A stretch of 44,355 nucleotides of DNA from a virus. The first letter of the stretch is position 1, and each line of letters begins with the position of its first letter. The stretch spans positions 1 through 44,355 of IMG/VR virus record IMGVR_UViG_3300036401_000032; one strand, 5' to 3'. Below are positions 7,238 to 13,956 of this stretch, piece by piece. The notes beneath the pieces were generated by a model. The model had not been told where the DNA came from. It saw nothing but the letters and a program-made list of their open reading frames with translations, and ran no database searches. Made by a program: the position numbers and the translations under genes.

Positions 7238-7999
7238 ATGAAGAAGCTACTTCTTACTACTGCAGCTCTACTTGCTCTCGCGGGGGAGCCAGTTAAGGCT
7301 GACATTATCCTGTTCGGAGCAGGCGACATACTAGGCTCGTTCGTCGATGTCGGTGCATCAGGATTCGGTAACGTCAACCGAGCCTTGACTCTCCAAAACA
7401 ACGGCATCGAATTCGGCGCCCATCTGTTCGGTAACGTTCTACAAGACGAAGCCATCAGCGGAGCCGACAAAGGTGGCACCCCTACTCTGGGCTCACTAAA
7501 CTGGAACACCGGATTCAATGTCGGGATCGGGTTCAACTCAAACCAAACTGGTGGCACCGGCATCACACTCGACGCCATGCGGCTTACCATTTGGAATGGC
7601 TCTGGAACTGCACTTGGCTCTTTTAGCTTAGCGAACCCGCTTAACTTCTCAGCGGCAATCCTTGCCCTACAACAAGGCAATGGCAATGCTATCTTCGATT
7701 TCGAACTCGACGCTATACAACGTGCCGAGTTCAATACCATTCGAGCAATGGCAGGCTCAGACAACTTCACAGTCGGACTTAGTGCTATCCTTGGCTGTGG
7801 CGTCGATGGCGCTCAGACTTTCAATGGTCCTGGTTGCATGACAACTAACGATGGAGCGGACAGCTTTGTCTTCTTCTCACAAACGGCAGTAGCAGTACCC
7901 GGACCAATCGTTGGTGCAGGAATCCCCGGCATCATCGCAGCTTGTTTCGGTATGATCGGTCTTAACTGGAAGCGTCGCAAGCGTCTCAACGTCGCATAG
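7238..7999 (+). CDS. Secreted surface protein with PEP-CTERM-like anchor
   Basis: This 253-residue exported protein has a Sec signal peptide (MKKLLLTTAALLALAG, cleavage likely near VKA-D at about residue 21). The mature part is rich in Gly, Asn and Phe and beta-strand-like, with SLNWNTGFNVGIGFNSN. The C-terminal anchor (about 221-253) is VPGPIVGAGIPG, a hydrophobic helix and a basic KRRKR tail, the tripartite form of PEP-CTERM/VPxxG sorting signals. Such proteins are bacterial, often exopolysaccharide or surface linked, and rare in phages, so this is a likely host-derived gene, perhaps altering the infected cell surface. It is the first gene after the rightward promoter. The ribosome site is weak (AGGA, 11 bases away). 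Its TAG shares its G with palindrome 7999-8011. Confidence 0.82.
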   Translation: MKKLLLTTAALLALAGEPVKADIILFGAGDILGSFVDVGASGFGNVNRALTLQNNGIEFGAHLFGNVLQDEAISGADKGGTPTLGSLNWNTGFNVGIGFNSNQTGGTGITLDAMRLTIWNGSGTALGSFSLANPLNFSAAILALQQGNGNAIFDFELDAIQRAEFNTIRAMAGSDNFTVGLSAILGCGVDGAQTFNGPGCMTTNDGADSFVFFSQTAVAVPGPIVGAGIPGIIAACFGMIGLNWKRRKRLNVA

Positions 8000-8011
8000 T
8001 TTGAGTCACAC
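7999..8011. promoter_or_regulatory. 13-bp palindrome fused to a stop and preceding a start
   Basis: GTTTGAGTCACAC begins with the G of the upstream TAG and ends three bases before the ATG at 8015. The whole intergenic space is this element plus CAA, with no Shine-Dalgarno. Confidence 0.7.
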
Positions 8012-8014
8012 CAA

Positions 8015-8242
8015 ATGAAAATTCGCATCCCGTTGTTTTTAATTAAACTTCGGGATGCGTTCGATGACTTCGTAAACATCCCACTAATTTACGACATTCG
8101 TATCATTGACATCATACTAGTTTTTATCGGCGTCAGCATGATACTTTATTATTATTACACCAGCGGTTTAATAGCATCACTTGAATCTTTCGTTGCAGTC
8201 ATACTCGTATTAATAATGGGAATACTACTCTTTCCCCGCTAA
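8015..8242 (+). CDS. Small membrane protein
   Basis: This 75-residue protein has an amphipathic, charged N-terminus (MKIRIPLFLIKLRDAFDDF) followed by two hydrophobic helices (about residues 30-48 and 52-73). It lies 15 bases after the secreted-protein gene and shares its transcript, so it may assist that protein, or act as a holin or superinfection-exclusion factor. No family is recognised. The start lacks a Shine-Dalgarno and follows the 13-bp palindrome instead. A strong terminator is 85 bases downstream. Confidence 0.7.
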   Translation: MKIRIPLFLIKLRDAFDDFVNIPLIYDIRIIDIILVFIGVSMILYYYYTSGLIASLESFVAVILVLIMGILLFPR

Positions 8243-8326
8243 GACGAGAGAAACCGCAAGGTATAACCCAACCGGAACGAGAGAGTAAAAGGCATTTAAC
8301 CTCTCCTTCTTTACCTCGACATGTTC

Positions 8327-8380
8327 AAGCCGGAGCTACTCCCCGCCGTAAGGCACGGTAGTAGCTCCGGCTTTTGTTTT
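8327..8380 (+). terminator. Strong intrinsic terminator
   Basis: AAGCCGGAGCTACT (8327-8340) pairs perfectly with AGTAGCTCCGGCTT (8360-8373), a 14-bp stem, followed by CTTTTGTTTT. It ends the short transcript carrying the secreted protein and the membrane protein. Confidence 0.9.
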
Positions 8381-9185
8381 ATCGGCTCGTTCCTACGCCG
8401 TTATAGGATCGCGCCTACGGCGTTTATATGATTGCTCCTACGCAGTTTGACTCAAACTCGACTCAAACTCACTTCGTTTTTCGTGCCAATAGCAATTCCA
8501 CCCAATAGCAATTCCACGGACAGCGCACCTCGCTTCGCTCGCCCGCACTCGGGGCCTAGGAATACAGTCCCCCTCTTTGGAAAAGGGGGCGGACGGTGCC
8601 TACGGAATAGGCCTATCGGAGAAACTTACCGCAAAAACTGCGCGCAATGGTTGTATTTTAGGATTTGATTCCTAGAAATGAGTCAAACTGCGGTGATTTT
8701 GTGGTTTTGAAAGGATTTTATTCCTAAAATTTGAGGCCATTTTATAGGCCTATTCCGCTCCGTTCGCGGCACGTGCCTACCAAAACGTTAGGACTATAAT
8801 CACATAGATAGCCCATGGTGTGACTCAATCCCTATAGGACTATGTGCAGGTATAGGCAGGACTATCGTAGGATGTTTCCGTGCCTATCGGCGCAGGACAC
8901 AGCCTAGGTAGATAGGTAGGGTTTAACTGCCCTATAGGGCTTTCTCGCGACTCGTGAGTCTCGATAGGAGGAATTAATACCTGCGCTAGTCCTATTACTA
9001 GGATCGAGGTGCGGCGCCCTGTCGCAGTGTGAGTCAAACTTAGGTGTTGCATGGTGCCTAGGACGTGCTATGTTGGTTTTAACGGAAAGCGAGGTGACGC
9101 ACTGATGGATTTCTGCAAGGGGTTCGCGCCCTAACGTATGAACGGGAAAGCGCGCACTCAGATTAGAGCGTATTGGGTATTGGTC
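8381..9185. other. 800-bp non-coding region rich in TAGG/CCTA words
   Basis: No credible gene is seen on either strand. The stretch is packed with short palindromes and repeated words: CCTACG/CGTAGG variants at 8391-8445, TAGGATTTGATTCCTA (about 8659-8674), AGGATTTTATTCCT (about 8713-8726), GGCCTAT repeats and the perfect 12-mer GCCCTATAGGGC (8929-8940). It also holds palindrome copies at 8445 and 9027 and imperfect ones at 8456, 8676 and 8818. Candidates are a replication origin, a packaging or recombination site, or untranslated RNA; the sequence alone does not decide. Confidence 0.6.
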
Positions 9186-9226
9186 GCCCCTTATGCCGTG
9201 CATCGATACAGCACGGCATAAGGGGC
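9186..9226 (+). promoter_or_regulatory. 16-bp perfect hairpin covering a ribosome-binding site
   Basis: GCCCCTTATGCCGTGC (9186-9201) pairs fully with GCACGGCATAAGGGGC (9211-9226) around a nine-base loop. The right arm contains AAGGGG, at ideal spacing for an ATG at 9231, so the hairpin would hide that ribosome site. No U-run follows, so a terminator is less likely. Confidence 0.7.
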
Positions 9227-9257
9227 AATCATGCCCGATAAGACGAAAGAGGCGAAC

Positions 9258-9650
9258 ATGTCTAAGTTTCTATTTGGTGCTGCTATCGCTATTTCTACCC
9301 TGTACGGGTTTGCAGCGTTCGGCCAAGACTTCCAGAGCACCTGGGACAAGGAAGGCACTACTTCCAAGTCCACGGTGTCAGGCGGTCCTAGCAAGCAAGC
9401 TTTGTGCGGGTATGAATGGCGCATGGCTAAGATTGCTAATCCCGGCATGGCGAAAGATCGTGCAGCATGGGTCAATTACATGCACGAACACTGCGGCATG
9501 AAGGGCAAGACGCGCAATGACGATGCTTTGAAGGGTTACATCGGAGAGCACCCCGATTGGCGCGGTGAAGTTGACGACATTGGAAACGCAACGAAGATCG
9601 CAAAGGGTCGAAAGAAGTTTTTCGACGATTGCGAGGCGAATTGCGGCTAA
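9258..9650 (+). CDS. Small exported cysteine-containing protein
   Basis: This 130-residue secreted protein starts MSKFLFGAAIAISTLYG, with a signal peptide and likely cleavage at AAFG-Q (about residue 22). The mature part contains five Cys (ALCGYEW, HEHCG and a C-terminal DDCEANC), suggesting disulfides in the periplasm. The chosen ATG has AGAGG five bases upstream; an in-frame ATG at 9231 would add nine residues and is preceded by AAGGGG sequestered in the hairpin. No family is recognised. A periplasmic role such as exclusion or lysis control is a guess. A terminator follows directly. Confidence 0.75.
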   Translation: MSKFLFGAAIAISTLYGFAAFGQDFQSTWDKEGTTSKSTVSGGPSKQALCGYEWRMAKIANPGMAKDRAAWVNYMHEHCGMKGKTRNDDALKGYIGEHPDWRGEVDDIGNATKIAKGRKKFFDDCEANCG

Positions 9651-9659
9651 CGTAGGCAA

Positions 9660-9695
9660 GCCAAGGCAGTGTGAGTTACACTGCCTTGGCTCTTT
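9660..9695 (+). terminator. Intrinsic terminator with a 13-bp palindrome variant at its apex
   Basis: GCCAAGGCAGTGT (9660-9672) pairs perfectly with ACACTGCCTTGGC (9678-9690) around the loop GAGTT, followed by TCTTT. The top of the hairpin is GTGTGAGTTACAC, one base off the genome-wide palindrome. Confidence 0.85.
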
Positions 9696-9713
9696 CCAAT
9701 GGAGGTTAAGGCA

Positions 9714-9938
9714 ATGCAAGCGAAAGAAGCAAAACGCTATTGGACGGGTGACGTTGGTCCGAAAGACGACGTTGGCGACACTATCGAAGATGTATTCATC
9801 GATGGTGCGACAACGCTCGGACCTTGGGCCATAATGACGCCTAAGACACATAGGCGCATTGGTAAGGGTATCGGCCAAGGCTTAGGGCAGAAGTACAAAC
9901 GCCAGCCTGACGGCAAATGGCTCAAGGTGGAGGGATGA
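9714..9938 (+). CDS. Small basic hypothetical protein
   Basis: The start MQAKEAKRYW at 9714 is chosen because GGAGG lies eight bases upstream; an ATG at 9699 is too close to that site. The product is 74 residues, soluble, with a DDVGDTIEDVF acidic stretch and a Gly-rich basic C-terminus (RRIGKGIGQGLGQKYKR). No domain is recognised. It lies immediately downstream of a terminator, so it depends on read-through or an unseen promoter. Its stop overlaps the next ATG (ATGA). Confidence 0.65.
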   Translation: MQAKEAKRYWTGDVGPKDDVGDTIEDVFIDGATTLGPWAIMTPKTHRRIGKGIGQGLGQKYKRQPDGKWLKVEG

Positions 9939-10021
9939 TTAAAACCCGTAAGATCGGCGGAATACGCTTTGTATGGATTGGTAGGCTTTGCCTATCGTTC
10001 TGTATCAAGCGAAAGCGATAA
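9935..10021 (+). CDS. 28-residue basic peptide
   Basis: The frame begins with ATG overlapping the upstream TGA and reads MIKTRKIGGIRFVWIGRL, then a Cys-containing end and KRKR before TAA. GGAGGG is directly in front of the ATG. The peptide is strongly basic with a short hydrophobic middle. The ATGA coupling supports translation, but its length and unknown family keep confidence modest. Confidence 0.45.
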   Translation: MIKTRKIGGIRFVWIGRLCLSFCIKRKR

Positions 10022-10026
10022 GACTG

Positions 10027-10083
10027 AGTGGCATAATGCAGCGAGAGTAAGCATTGTGCCACTTGGCCTTGTCACTGACAAGG
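10027..10083 (+). promoter_or_regulatory. Two consecutive RNA hairpins
   Basis: AGTGGCATAATGC (10027-10039) pairs with GCATTGTGCCACT (10051-10063), 13 bp with one G-U pair. CCTTGTC (10067-10073) pairs with GACAAGG (10077-10083) around ACT. They follow the 28-residue frame and end just before the operator at 10085, so they may close the preceding transcript, although no U-run follows. Confidence 0.55.
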
Positions 10084-10084
10084 G

Positions 10085-10101
10085 TGCGACAATATGTCAC
10101 A
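10085..10101. promoter_or_regulatory. TGCGACA-type operator, site 3
   Basis: TGCGACAATATGTCACA has one arm mismatch to site 1. It directly abuts the -35 box of the promoter at 10102-10130, centred about 44 bases upstream of the predicted start, a typical class II activator position. Confidence 0.65.
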
Positions 10102-10130
10102 TTGATATACTGTGATATATGTGGCATAAT
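10102..10130 (+). promoter_or_regulatory. Rightward sigma-70 promoter
   Basis: TTGATA (10102-10107), a 17-base spacer and CATAAT (10125-10130). Weaker than the other two rightward promoters, in keeping with an adjoining activator-like site. A 13-bp palindrome (10168-10180), extended as TGTGAGT-TTG-ACTCACA, lies in the leader. Confidence 0.65.
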
Positions 10131-10213
10131 TGCAACACTGTGGCCATTCGGTCACGGTGAAATGTGAGTTTGACTCACACTGAGCCAAACCACACTAAGT
10201 AGGAGACGACACA

Positions 10214-11245
10214 ATGGCCAATACGCAAACGAATGCAAAACCTACCCGCAAGCCTGTTATGGCGAAAGGTGGTCCGATTAAAGGCAAAGGTGAAGTCGCC
10301 GCTGCTTTGGTTGGGCAAGGCTCAATCGTGGTTAAGAAATCGGCATGTAGCCTCGATCTTGGCCCGTCAATTGTTTCCCAATGGGCGACCGATGAAAGGC
10401 GCAAGTCCGAGATTACATCGGAACTAAACTTAATCACCGGAACCAAACGCCGCGACTTGATAACTCAGTTGACGCTGGGCATCGTCAAAGCGGCAAAGGG
10501 TGACGATACGATTGACCTATCGTTGGCTTTCAGCGGTGACCCGAAGCAGCAGGGCAAGCTTAACAACTTGCTCGGCATTGCTTTGGGCTTTCGTACTGTG
10601 GTGACGAGTGCGCCAGATAAAACTGGCGTTTCTTACGACACTGTGGTTTCCGCGCCGGCGGTTAAGGAGTTTTTCCCAATGCCGGGAGAGACTGAGGCTA
10701 ACACAACGGACTATCGCCAGAAGTTGAACTTTTCTAAGAACTTCCTTGCACAGTTGAAAAAGTGTGCAGGCGCCGCGCAAGCCATCATCGACCAAGACGT
10801 GGAAGCGCATTATGATAAGAAGCTCGGCACGATGGTGATTAGTGGACCGGCCGTTAAGAAGCGGTTCGGACAAGAAAGTGTTGTCATCAACGAAGCTAAG
10901 TCGATTGGCGAAGGCAATGCCAAGGTGGAGTTGAACGAAAAGCCATCGTTTCAAGCCTTGGCAGTTTGGGGCGGTGAAACAGTCGGCGCTGATAACAAGG
11001 CGTCGGCGGCTGGAACCCCCGGGTCGCGTGGCACAAAACCCGGGACTATTGCGGGTGGGCAGGTTAAAGCAGCGGAGGAAAAGCTTAAGACAACTAAGCC
11101 GGACGCCGCTGTGGTGTCAGTGTGCAAAATCTTGGTGAGTGCAATCGAGAAATACGAAGGCGAAATCACTGAGGAAATGGAAATTGCGTTTTCGAGCGTA
11201 ACGAACGCGATTGACGTAGCACTGGGCGAAGGCAACGCAGAGTAG
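10214..11245 (+). CDS. 343-residue early protein of unknown function
   Basis: It starts MANTQTNAKPTRKP behind an AGGAG ribosome site. The N-terminal 40 residues are basic and flexible. A folded, Lys-rich core follows (about 60-240), and after a Gly/Ala-rich linker (AAGTPGSRGTKPG, about 265-280) comes an acidic helical C-terminus ending ALGEGNAE. There is no signal peptide, membrane helix or nucleotide-binding motif. It is the first gene after the promoter at 10102 and is followed by a terminator, so it may be strongly made as a single-gene transcript. A host take-over or DNA-binding role is possible but not shown. Confidence 0.8.
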   Translation: MANTQTNAKPTRKPVMAKGGPIKGKGEVAAALVGQGSIVVKKSACSLDLGPSIVSQWATDERRKSEITSELNLITGTKRRDLITQLTLGIVKAAKGDDTIDLSLAFSGDPKQQGKLNNLLGIALGFRTVVTSAPDKTGVSYDTVVSAPAVKEFFPMPGETEANTTDYRQKLNFSKNFLAQLKKCAGAAQAIIDQDVEAHYDKKLGTMVISGPAVKKRFGQESVVINEAKSIGEGNAKVELNEKPSFQALAVWGGETVGADNKASAAGTPGSRGTKPGTIAGGQVKAAEEKLKTTKPDAAVVSVCKILVSAIEKYEGEITEEMEIAFSSVTNAIDVALGEGNAE

Positions 11246-11255
11246 GTAAACGACT

Positions 11256-11297
11256 GCGCGGGTGTGAGTCAAACTCACACCCGCGCCATTCTTTTAA
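11256..11297 (+). terminator. Intrinsic terminator built on the 13-bp palindrome
   Basis: GCGCGGGTGTGAGT (11256-11269) pairs perfectly with ACTCACACCCGCGC (11273-11286) around CAA, followed by CATTCTTTT. The apex contains an exact palindrome copy (11262-11274). Confidence 0.88.
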
Positions 11298-11312
11298 ACG
11301 CGGGGTTGGCGC

Positions 11313-11510
11313 GTGACTCAGATGAATATCAATCAGGTTGCTAGCGATGTCGTAAAGGGTTTGCAGAGTGCACCGTTGATGCTAGGGGTATTGGTGCTTA
11401 ATATCGTCATGGTAAGTGCTGCAACCTATTTCCTAATTAGGTTCGGCGAAGTCAATTCTGCACGCATTGAGCTTATTCTTAAGAGTTGTTTGCCGTCGCC
11501 GCCGACATAG
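11313..11510 (+). CDS. Small single-helix membrane protein (holin-like candidate)
   Basis: The GTG at 11313 follows GGGG at usable spacing; an ATG at 11322 (MNINQVASDVV) is an alternative. The roughly 65-residue product has a short polar N-terminus, one clear transmembrane helix (about residues 22-43) and a Cys-containing C-terminus ending CLPSPPT. It resembles small membrane proteins often seen near lysis genes in podoviruses of Alphaproteobacteria. The endolysin is 1.5 kb downstream. Holin is plausible, and spanin-like or accessory roles are alternatives. The start codon region carries half of the palindrome (GTGACTCA). Confidence 0.68.
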   Translation: MTQMNINQVASDVVKGLQSAPLMLGVLVLNIVMVSAATYFLIRFGEVNSARIELILKSCLPSPPT

Positions 11511-11519
11511 CGGAGGGCC

Positions 11520-11539
11520 TGCCCTCGCGAAGGCGGGGG
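11520..11539. repeat. 20-bp GC-rich repeat, copy 2
   Basis: TGCCCTCGCGAAGGCGGGGG is the exact reverse complement of 2218-2237. It lies between the small membrane gene and the next gene. Confidence 0.8.
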
Positions 11540-11579
11540 ACAACAAGCAGGAATCGGCTCGCCAAAAAGGGAGACAATC

Positions 11580-11807
11580 ATGTTGACGAATGATGAATAC
11601 AACGAGGCTATGAAGTTGCTTGCACGATTGGCCGAGCTACTGCGCAACGCCGATGGGGACAACAAGCAGGGTGTGAGTCAAACCGAAGCTGCGAGACAAC
11701 AAGCAGAAGCTGCGAGACAACAAGCTGAAAGCACAATTCCATCGCTTAGCAAAGCGCGACAGCATTGGCACGACACGTCTAGGCCACTCGACGAGATTGG
11801 CAAGTAG
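11580..11807 (+). CDS. Small coiled-coil protein with tandem Gln/Ala repeat
   Basis: This 75-residue protein starts MLTNDEYNEAMKLL behind a GGGAGA-type ribosome site. It is helical throughout, with an AARQQAE heptad-like unit repeated twice (about residues 36-49) and a polar tail. The unit is encoded by a 21-bp tandem repeat (11685-11726), and 11655-11670 duplicates bases found at 11536-11551. Just before the repeat, an in-frame palindrome copy (11671-11683) encodes GVSQT. Function unknown; a short coiled coil beside a membrane protein could be a lysis accessory. Confidence 0.65.
   Translation: MLTNDEYNEAMKLLARLAELLRNADGDNKQGVSQTEAARQQAEAARQQAESTIPSLSKARQHWHDTSRPLDEIGK
11685..11726 (+). repeat. 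Two tandem 21-bp units inside the coiled-coil gene
   Basis: GAAGCTGCGAGACAACAAGC with a final A (first unit) or T (second unit). The repeat directly follows an in-frame copy of the 13-bp palindrome. Confidence 0.8.
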
Positions 11808-11856
11808 CAAGCGAGTGTGCCATCACCAATCGACGGCAAACGATAAAGGATGCAAA

Positions 11857-12063
11857 ATGACCAATTTCAAAAGCGATCTAATTGACGTGCTAGTTGAGAA
11901 GCACGCAGAGACAGAAAAGGCAGTTCTTGTGTCCGAAACAGGAGACAAGGACGACGCTGAATGGCTCCCCAAAAGCCAGATTGAAATCGAGCCATCAACG
12001 AAAAAAGGACAATTTACAGTCACAATGCCTGAGTGGCTAGCAAAAGAGAAAGGTTTCGTATGA
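11857..12063 (+). CDS. Small acidic hypothetical protein
   Basis: The start MTNFKSDLIDVL is chosen because AAAGGA lies six bases upstream; an upstream in-frame ATG lacks a site. The 68-residue product contains AEWLPKSQIEIEP and a C-terminal TMPEWLAKEKG, a pattern I associate with a widespread small phage protein of unknown role. It is soluble, with no cysteines. Its TGA overlaps the next gene's ATG inside a 13-bp palindrome (12058-12070). Confidence 0.72.
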   Translation: MTNFKSDLIDVLVEKHAETEKAVLVSETGDKDDAEWLPKSQIEIEPSTKKGQFTVTMPEWLAKEKGFV

Positions 12064-12305
12064 CTCAAACCAGGCCGAAAACGTGGAGATGGACCCCCAC
12101 AAGTGACGTGATTATGCTCCGTTTGCGTAGTGCGTATGCAGACGGAGCAGTCATGATTGTGCCGTTGTCACAAGATGGTCGCGATTGGGTAGAAAATAAG
12201 CTCGACCCTGTGGACGTAGGGACGCTACACCGTGTAGAAGGGAGCATAGAAGCGATGGCAGCAGTCATGCGACAGGATGGATTAGTGGTAGAAGTGAGAG
12301 GTTAG
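12060..12305 (+). CDS. Small hypothetical protein starting inside a palindrome
   Basis: The ATG at 12060 lies within GTATGACTCAAAC, so the protein begins MTQTRPKTW; it overlaps the upstream TGA by four bases. The 81-residue product has an N-terminal basic Trp-containing strand and a mixed alpha/beta body with PLSQDGRDWVE and MAAVMRQDGL. No family is recognised. A promoter follows it directly. Confidence 0.7.
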   Translation: MTQTRPKTWRWTPTSDVIMLRLRSAYADGAVMIVPLSQDGRDWVENKLDPVDVGTLHRVEGSIEAMAAVMRQDGLVVEVRG

Positions 12306-12315
12306 CAAACAAGAG

Positions 12316-12332
12316 TGCGTCAAAATGTCGCA
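12316..12332. promoter_or_regulatory. TGCGACA-type operator, site 4
   Basis: TGCGTCAAAATGTCGCA has one arm mismatch. It ends 16 bases upstream of the -35 box at 12349, centred about 60 bases from the predicted start, the same geometry as site 2. Confidence 0.65.
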
Positions 12333-12348
12333 TGGTGATATATTTCGC

Positions 12349-12377
12349 TTGACAAGTGATATATAATATGATATACT
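12349..12377 (+). promoter_or_regulatory. Strong rightward sigma-70 promoter for lysis and replication genes
   Basis: TTGACA (12349-12354), 17 bases, TATACT (12372-12377). No other clear promoter lies between here and 24.2 kb, so this one may drive the endolysin and the whole replication block. Confidence 0.8.
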
Positions 12378-12424
12378 ATCACGTTTGCTTCACCAGAGGA
12401 GGGCCAGCAAGGCTTCGGTTCGGT

Positions 12425-12607
12425 ATGACTCAAACTCGAATGTCAGCTTTTGAAGCTCTACGTAGCTTGATAGACCTAACGAAAATGGTAAGTGAATTAG
12501 AGAACGGAGATGAACTCAGCCTGACAAGAGCAAGAAAAGAAGCACGAAGGTTACTTAGCGTATTAGTAGTACCAGAGAAAGGAACGACAAAACATGATCC
12601 AAATTAA
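12425..12607 (+). CDS. Small helical hypothetical protein
   Basis: The ATG at 12425 is inside palindrome copy 12423-12435, giving MTQTRMSAFEALRS. Another ATG at 12440 is possible. The upstream in-frame extension runs through the promoter and is rejected. The 60-residue product is mainly helical and charged (LTRARKEARRLL). It overlaps the next gene by 14 bases, suggesting coupling. Function unknown. Confidence 0.62.
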   Translation: MTQTRMSAFEALRSLIDLTKMVSELENGDELSLTRARKEARRLLSVLVVPEKGTTKHDPN

Positions 12608-12914
12608 TCCGCTATCGCGAGAGGAATCTAAGCGCCGTTCGGCCAATTCTCTTCGCAGTGTTGTGAGTGCGTTACAGTGGCAGGTTTGTAACTTAAAAGA
12701 AAAGCCAAATAGAGTAACAGTAAGCCGTTTATGTGAACTGTTGATTAAGATAAAGCAACGGTTCGTGCCAAGCTACGACGACGCCGAAAGATTAGAAAGT
12801 AAGGTACGTGACGCCATGGACGACGGCGAGTTCACGGTCAGTTTGGAAGGCGACAGGTTGTTCGTTTCAGGTTACATCAAGGTTAACAAGTTGAGTAAGG
12901 GAGTCATTTGGTAA
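12594..12914 (+). CDS. Hypothetical early protein
   Basis: This 106-residue basic protein starts MIQINPLSREESKRR behind a GAAAGGAACG ribosome site. An N-terminal helical half (about 10-60) is followed by a smaller acidic, beta-rich end (DDGEFTVSLEGDRLFVSGYI). No domain is recognised. It lies directly upstream of the endolysin, separated by a palindrome copy at 12928-12940. Confidence 0.7.
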   Translation: MIQINPLSREESKRRSANSLRSVVSALQWQVCNLKEKPNRVTVSRLCELLIKIKQRFVPSYDDAERLESKVRDAMDDGEFTVSLEGDRLFVSGYIKVNKLSKGVIW

Positions 12915-12960
12915 CCTGTAAATTTGAGTTTGACTCAAACTGAAACCAAGGAGAAGCAAA

Positions 12961-13956
12961 GTGACACAAAACCAAACTCAAACTAGCGAGCGTCCAGTAA
13001 TCGGCCATGGCGATTTTGGCTACAACGTTAAGGAAGTTCAACACGCGCTCGACATAGAAGTCGATGGCGATTTCGGTCCTGATACCGACGACGCTGTTTC
13101 GCAATACCAACGCGAGAAAGACTTAGACGTTGATGGCGTCGTAGGTCCGCAGACGTGGAAAGAATTAACGAGGGAGTTTGACTTACCGCCGTACCCTCCA
13201 AAGCTGCCAACGGTATTCACGCCAGAAGTCAAGCGTATGATTACTGATACTGCAATCATTCATCCTATCGCCGATTATAATTGGGAGGATAGAGGTAAGG
13301 CGCCTGCCGGTTACATTAAAGGAATGGCGCTTGCCTACGCTCAGGCGTATGTACGTTTTGGTACAGATGATTTCCTAGCGATAGAGCTAAGTAAGGCAAA
13401 CACACACGACAGTAGCGTTGACGCTTTGGCATGGCTTGCACAAGAGTTCGAAGACGCGAACATGAGCAATTCGCAGCGTGGTAAAAACACGTTAAGGCAC
13501 TTATACGTGCTTCTAATGGGACTAGGAATGCGTGAATCGTCTGGCGAGCATTGCTGTGGCAGAGATCAATCGGCCGAGAATACAACGGCTGACACGTGCG
13601 AAGCTGGATTGTTTCAAACCAGTTGGAATGCCAGAAGTGCGTGCACCGATTTCATTAACTTGTTCGATCAGTATGAACTCAGTTCGCCACAGGGATACTT
13701 AAGCGCGTGGGAGGAAGACGTAAGCTGTTCTCAGAGCGATTGGGACAGCTATGGCAGTGGTGACGGTTTCAGGTTCCAAGAACTGTGCAAGCGTGCTCCT
13801 ACGTTCGCAGTTGAAACGTGTGCAGTGACGTTGCGGAACTTGAGACAACACTATGGTCCGATCAATAGAAGGGAGGTTGAGCTACGACGAGAGGCCGACG
13901 AGATGTTCAAGCGTATTGAACTGATCGTCGAGGGTGAAGTTTTCTTAGGAGTATAA
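12961..13956 (+). CDS. Endolysin with peptidoglycan-binding and lysozyme-like domains
   Basis: The enzyme releases progeny by cutting host peptidoglycan. The GTG start has AAGGAG seven bases upstream. Residues about 15-70 are a PG_binding_1 type domain, with VDGDFGPDTDDAV and a second DGVVGPQTW repeat. After a Pro-rich linker, the catalytic part (about 110-310) includes LGMRESSGEH (Glu near residue 190, in the position of a lysozyme or transglycosylase acid) and AGLFQTSWNA, a typical goose-type or SLT-like second motif. Seven Cys in the catalytic part (CCGRD, DTCEAG, CTDF and others) are unusual and may form disulfides or bind metal. There is no signal peptide, so release should need a holin. 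Confidence 0.85.
   Translation: MTQNQTQTSERPVIGHGDFGYNVKEVQHALDIEVDGDFGPDTDDAVSQYQREKDLDVDGVVGPQTWKELTREFDLPPYPPKLPTVFTPEVKRMITDTAIIHPIADYNWEDRGKAPAGYIKGMALAYAQAYVRFGTDDFLAIELSKANTHDSSVDALAWLAQEFEDANMSNSQRGKNTLRHLYVLLMGLGMRESSGEHCCGRDQSAENTTADTCEAGLFQTSWNARSACTDFINLFDQYELSSPQGYLSAWEEDVSCSQSDWDSYGSGDGFRFQELCKRAPTFAVETCAVTLRNLRQHYGPINRREVELRREADEMFKRIELIVEGEVFLGV

Noticed and set aside
8432-8668. 78-residue frame in the non-coding stretch
   Set aside because: No ribosome site, poor protein composition, crosses palindromes and hairpin-like DNA.
9565-9834. 89-residue frame over the terminator at 9660
   Set aside because: It runs through a clear terminator and overlaps two better-supported genes.
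12356-12424. N-terminal extension MIYNMIYYHV of the gene at 12425
   Set aside because: It reads through the -10 box of the promoter at 12349-12377, so it would not be in the transcript.
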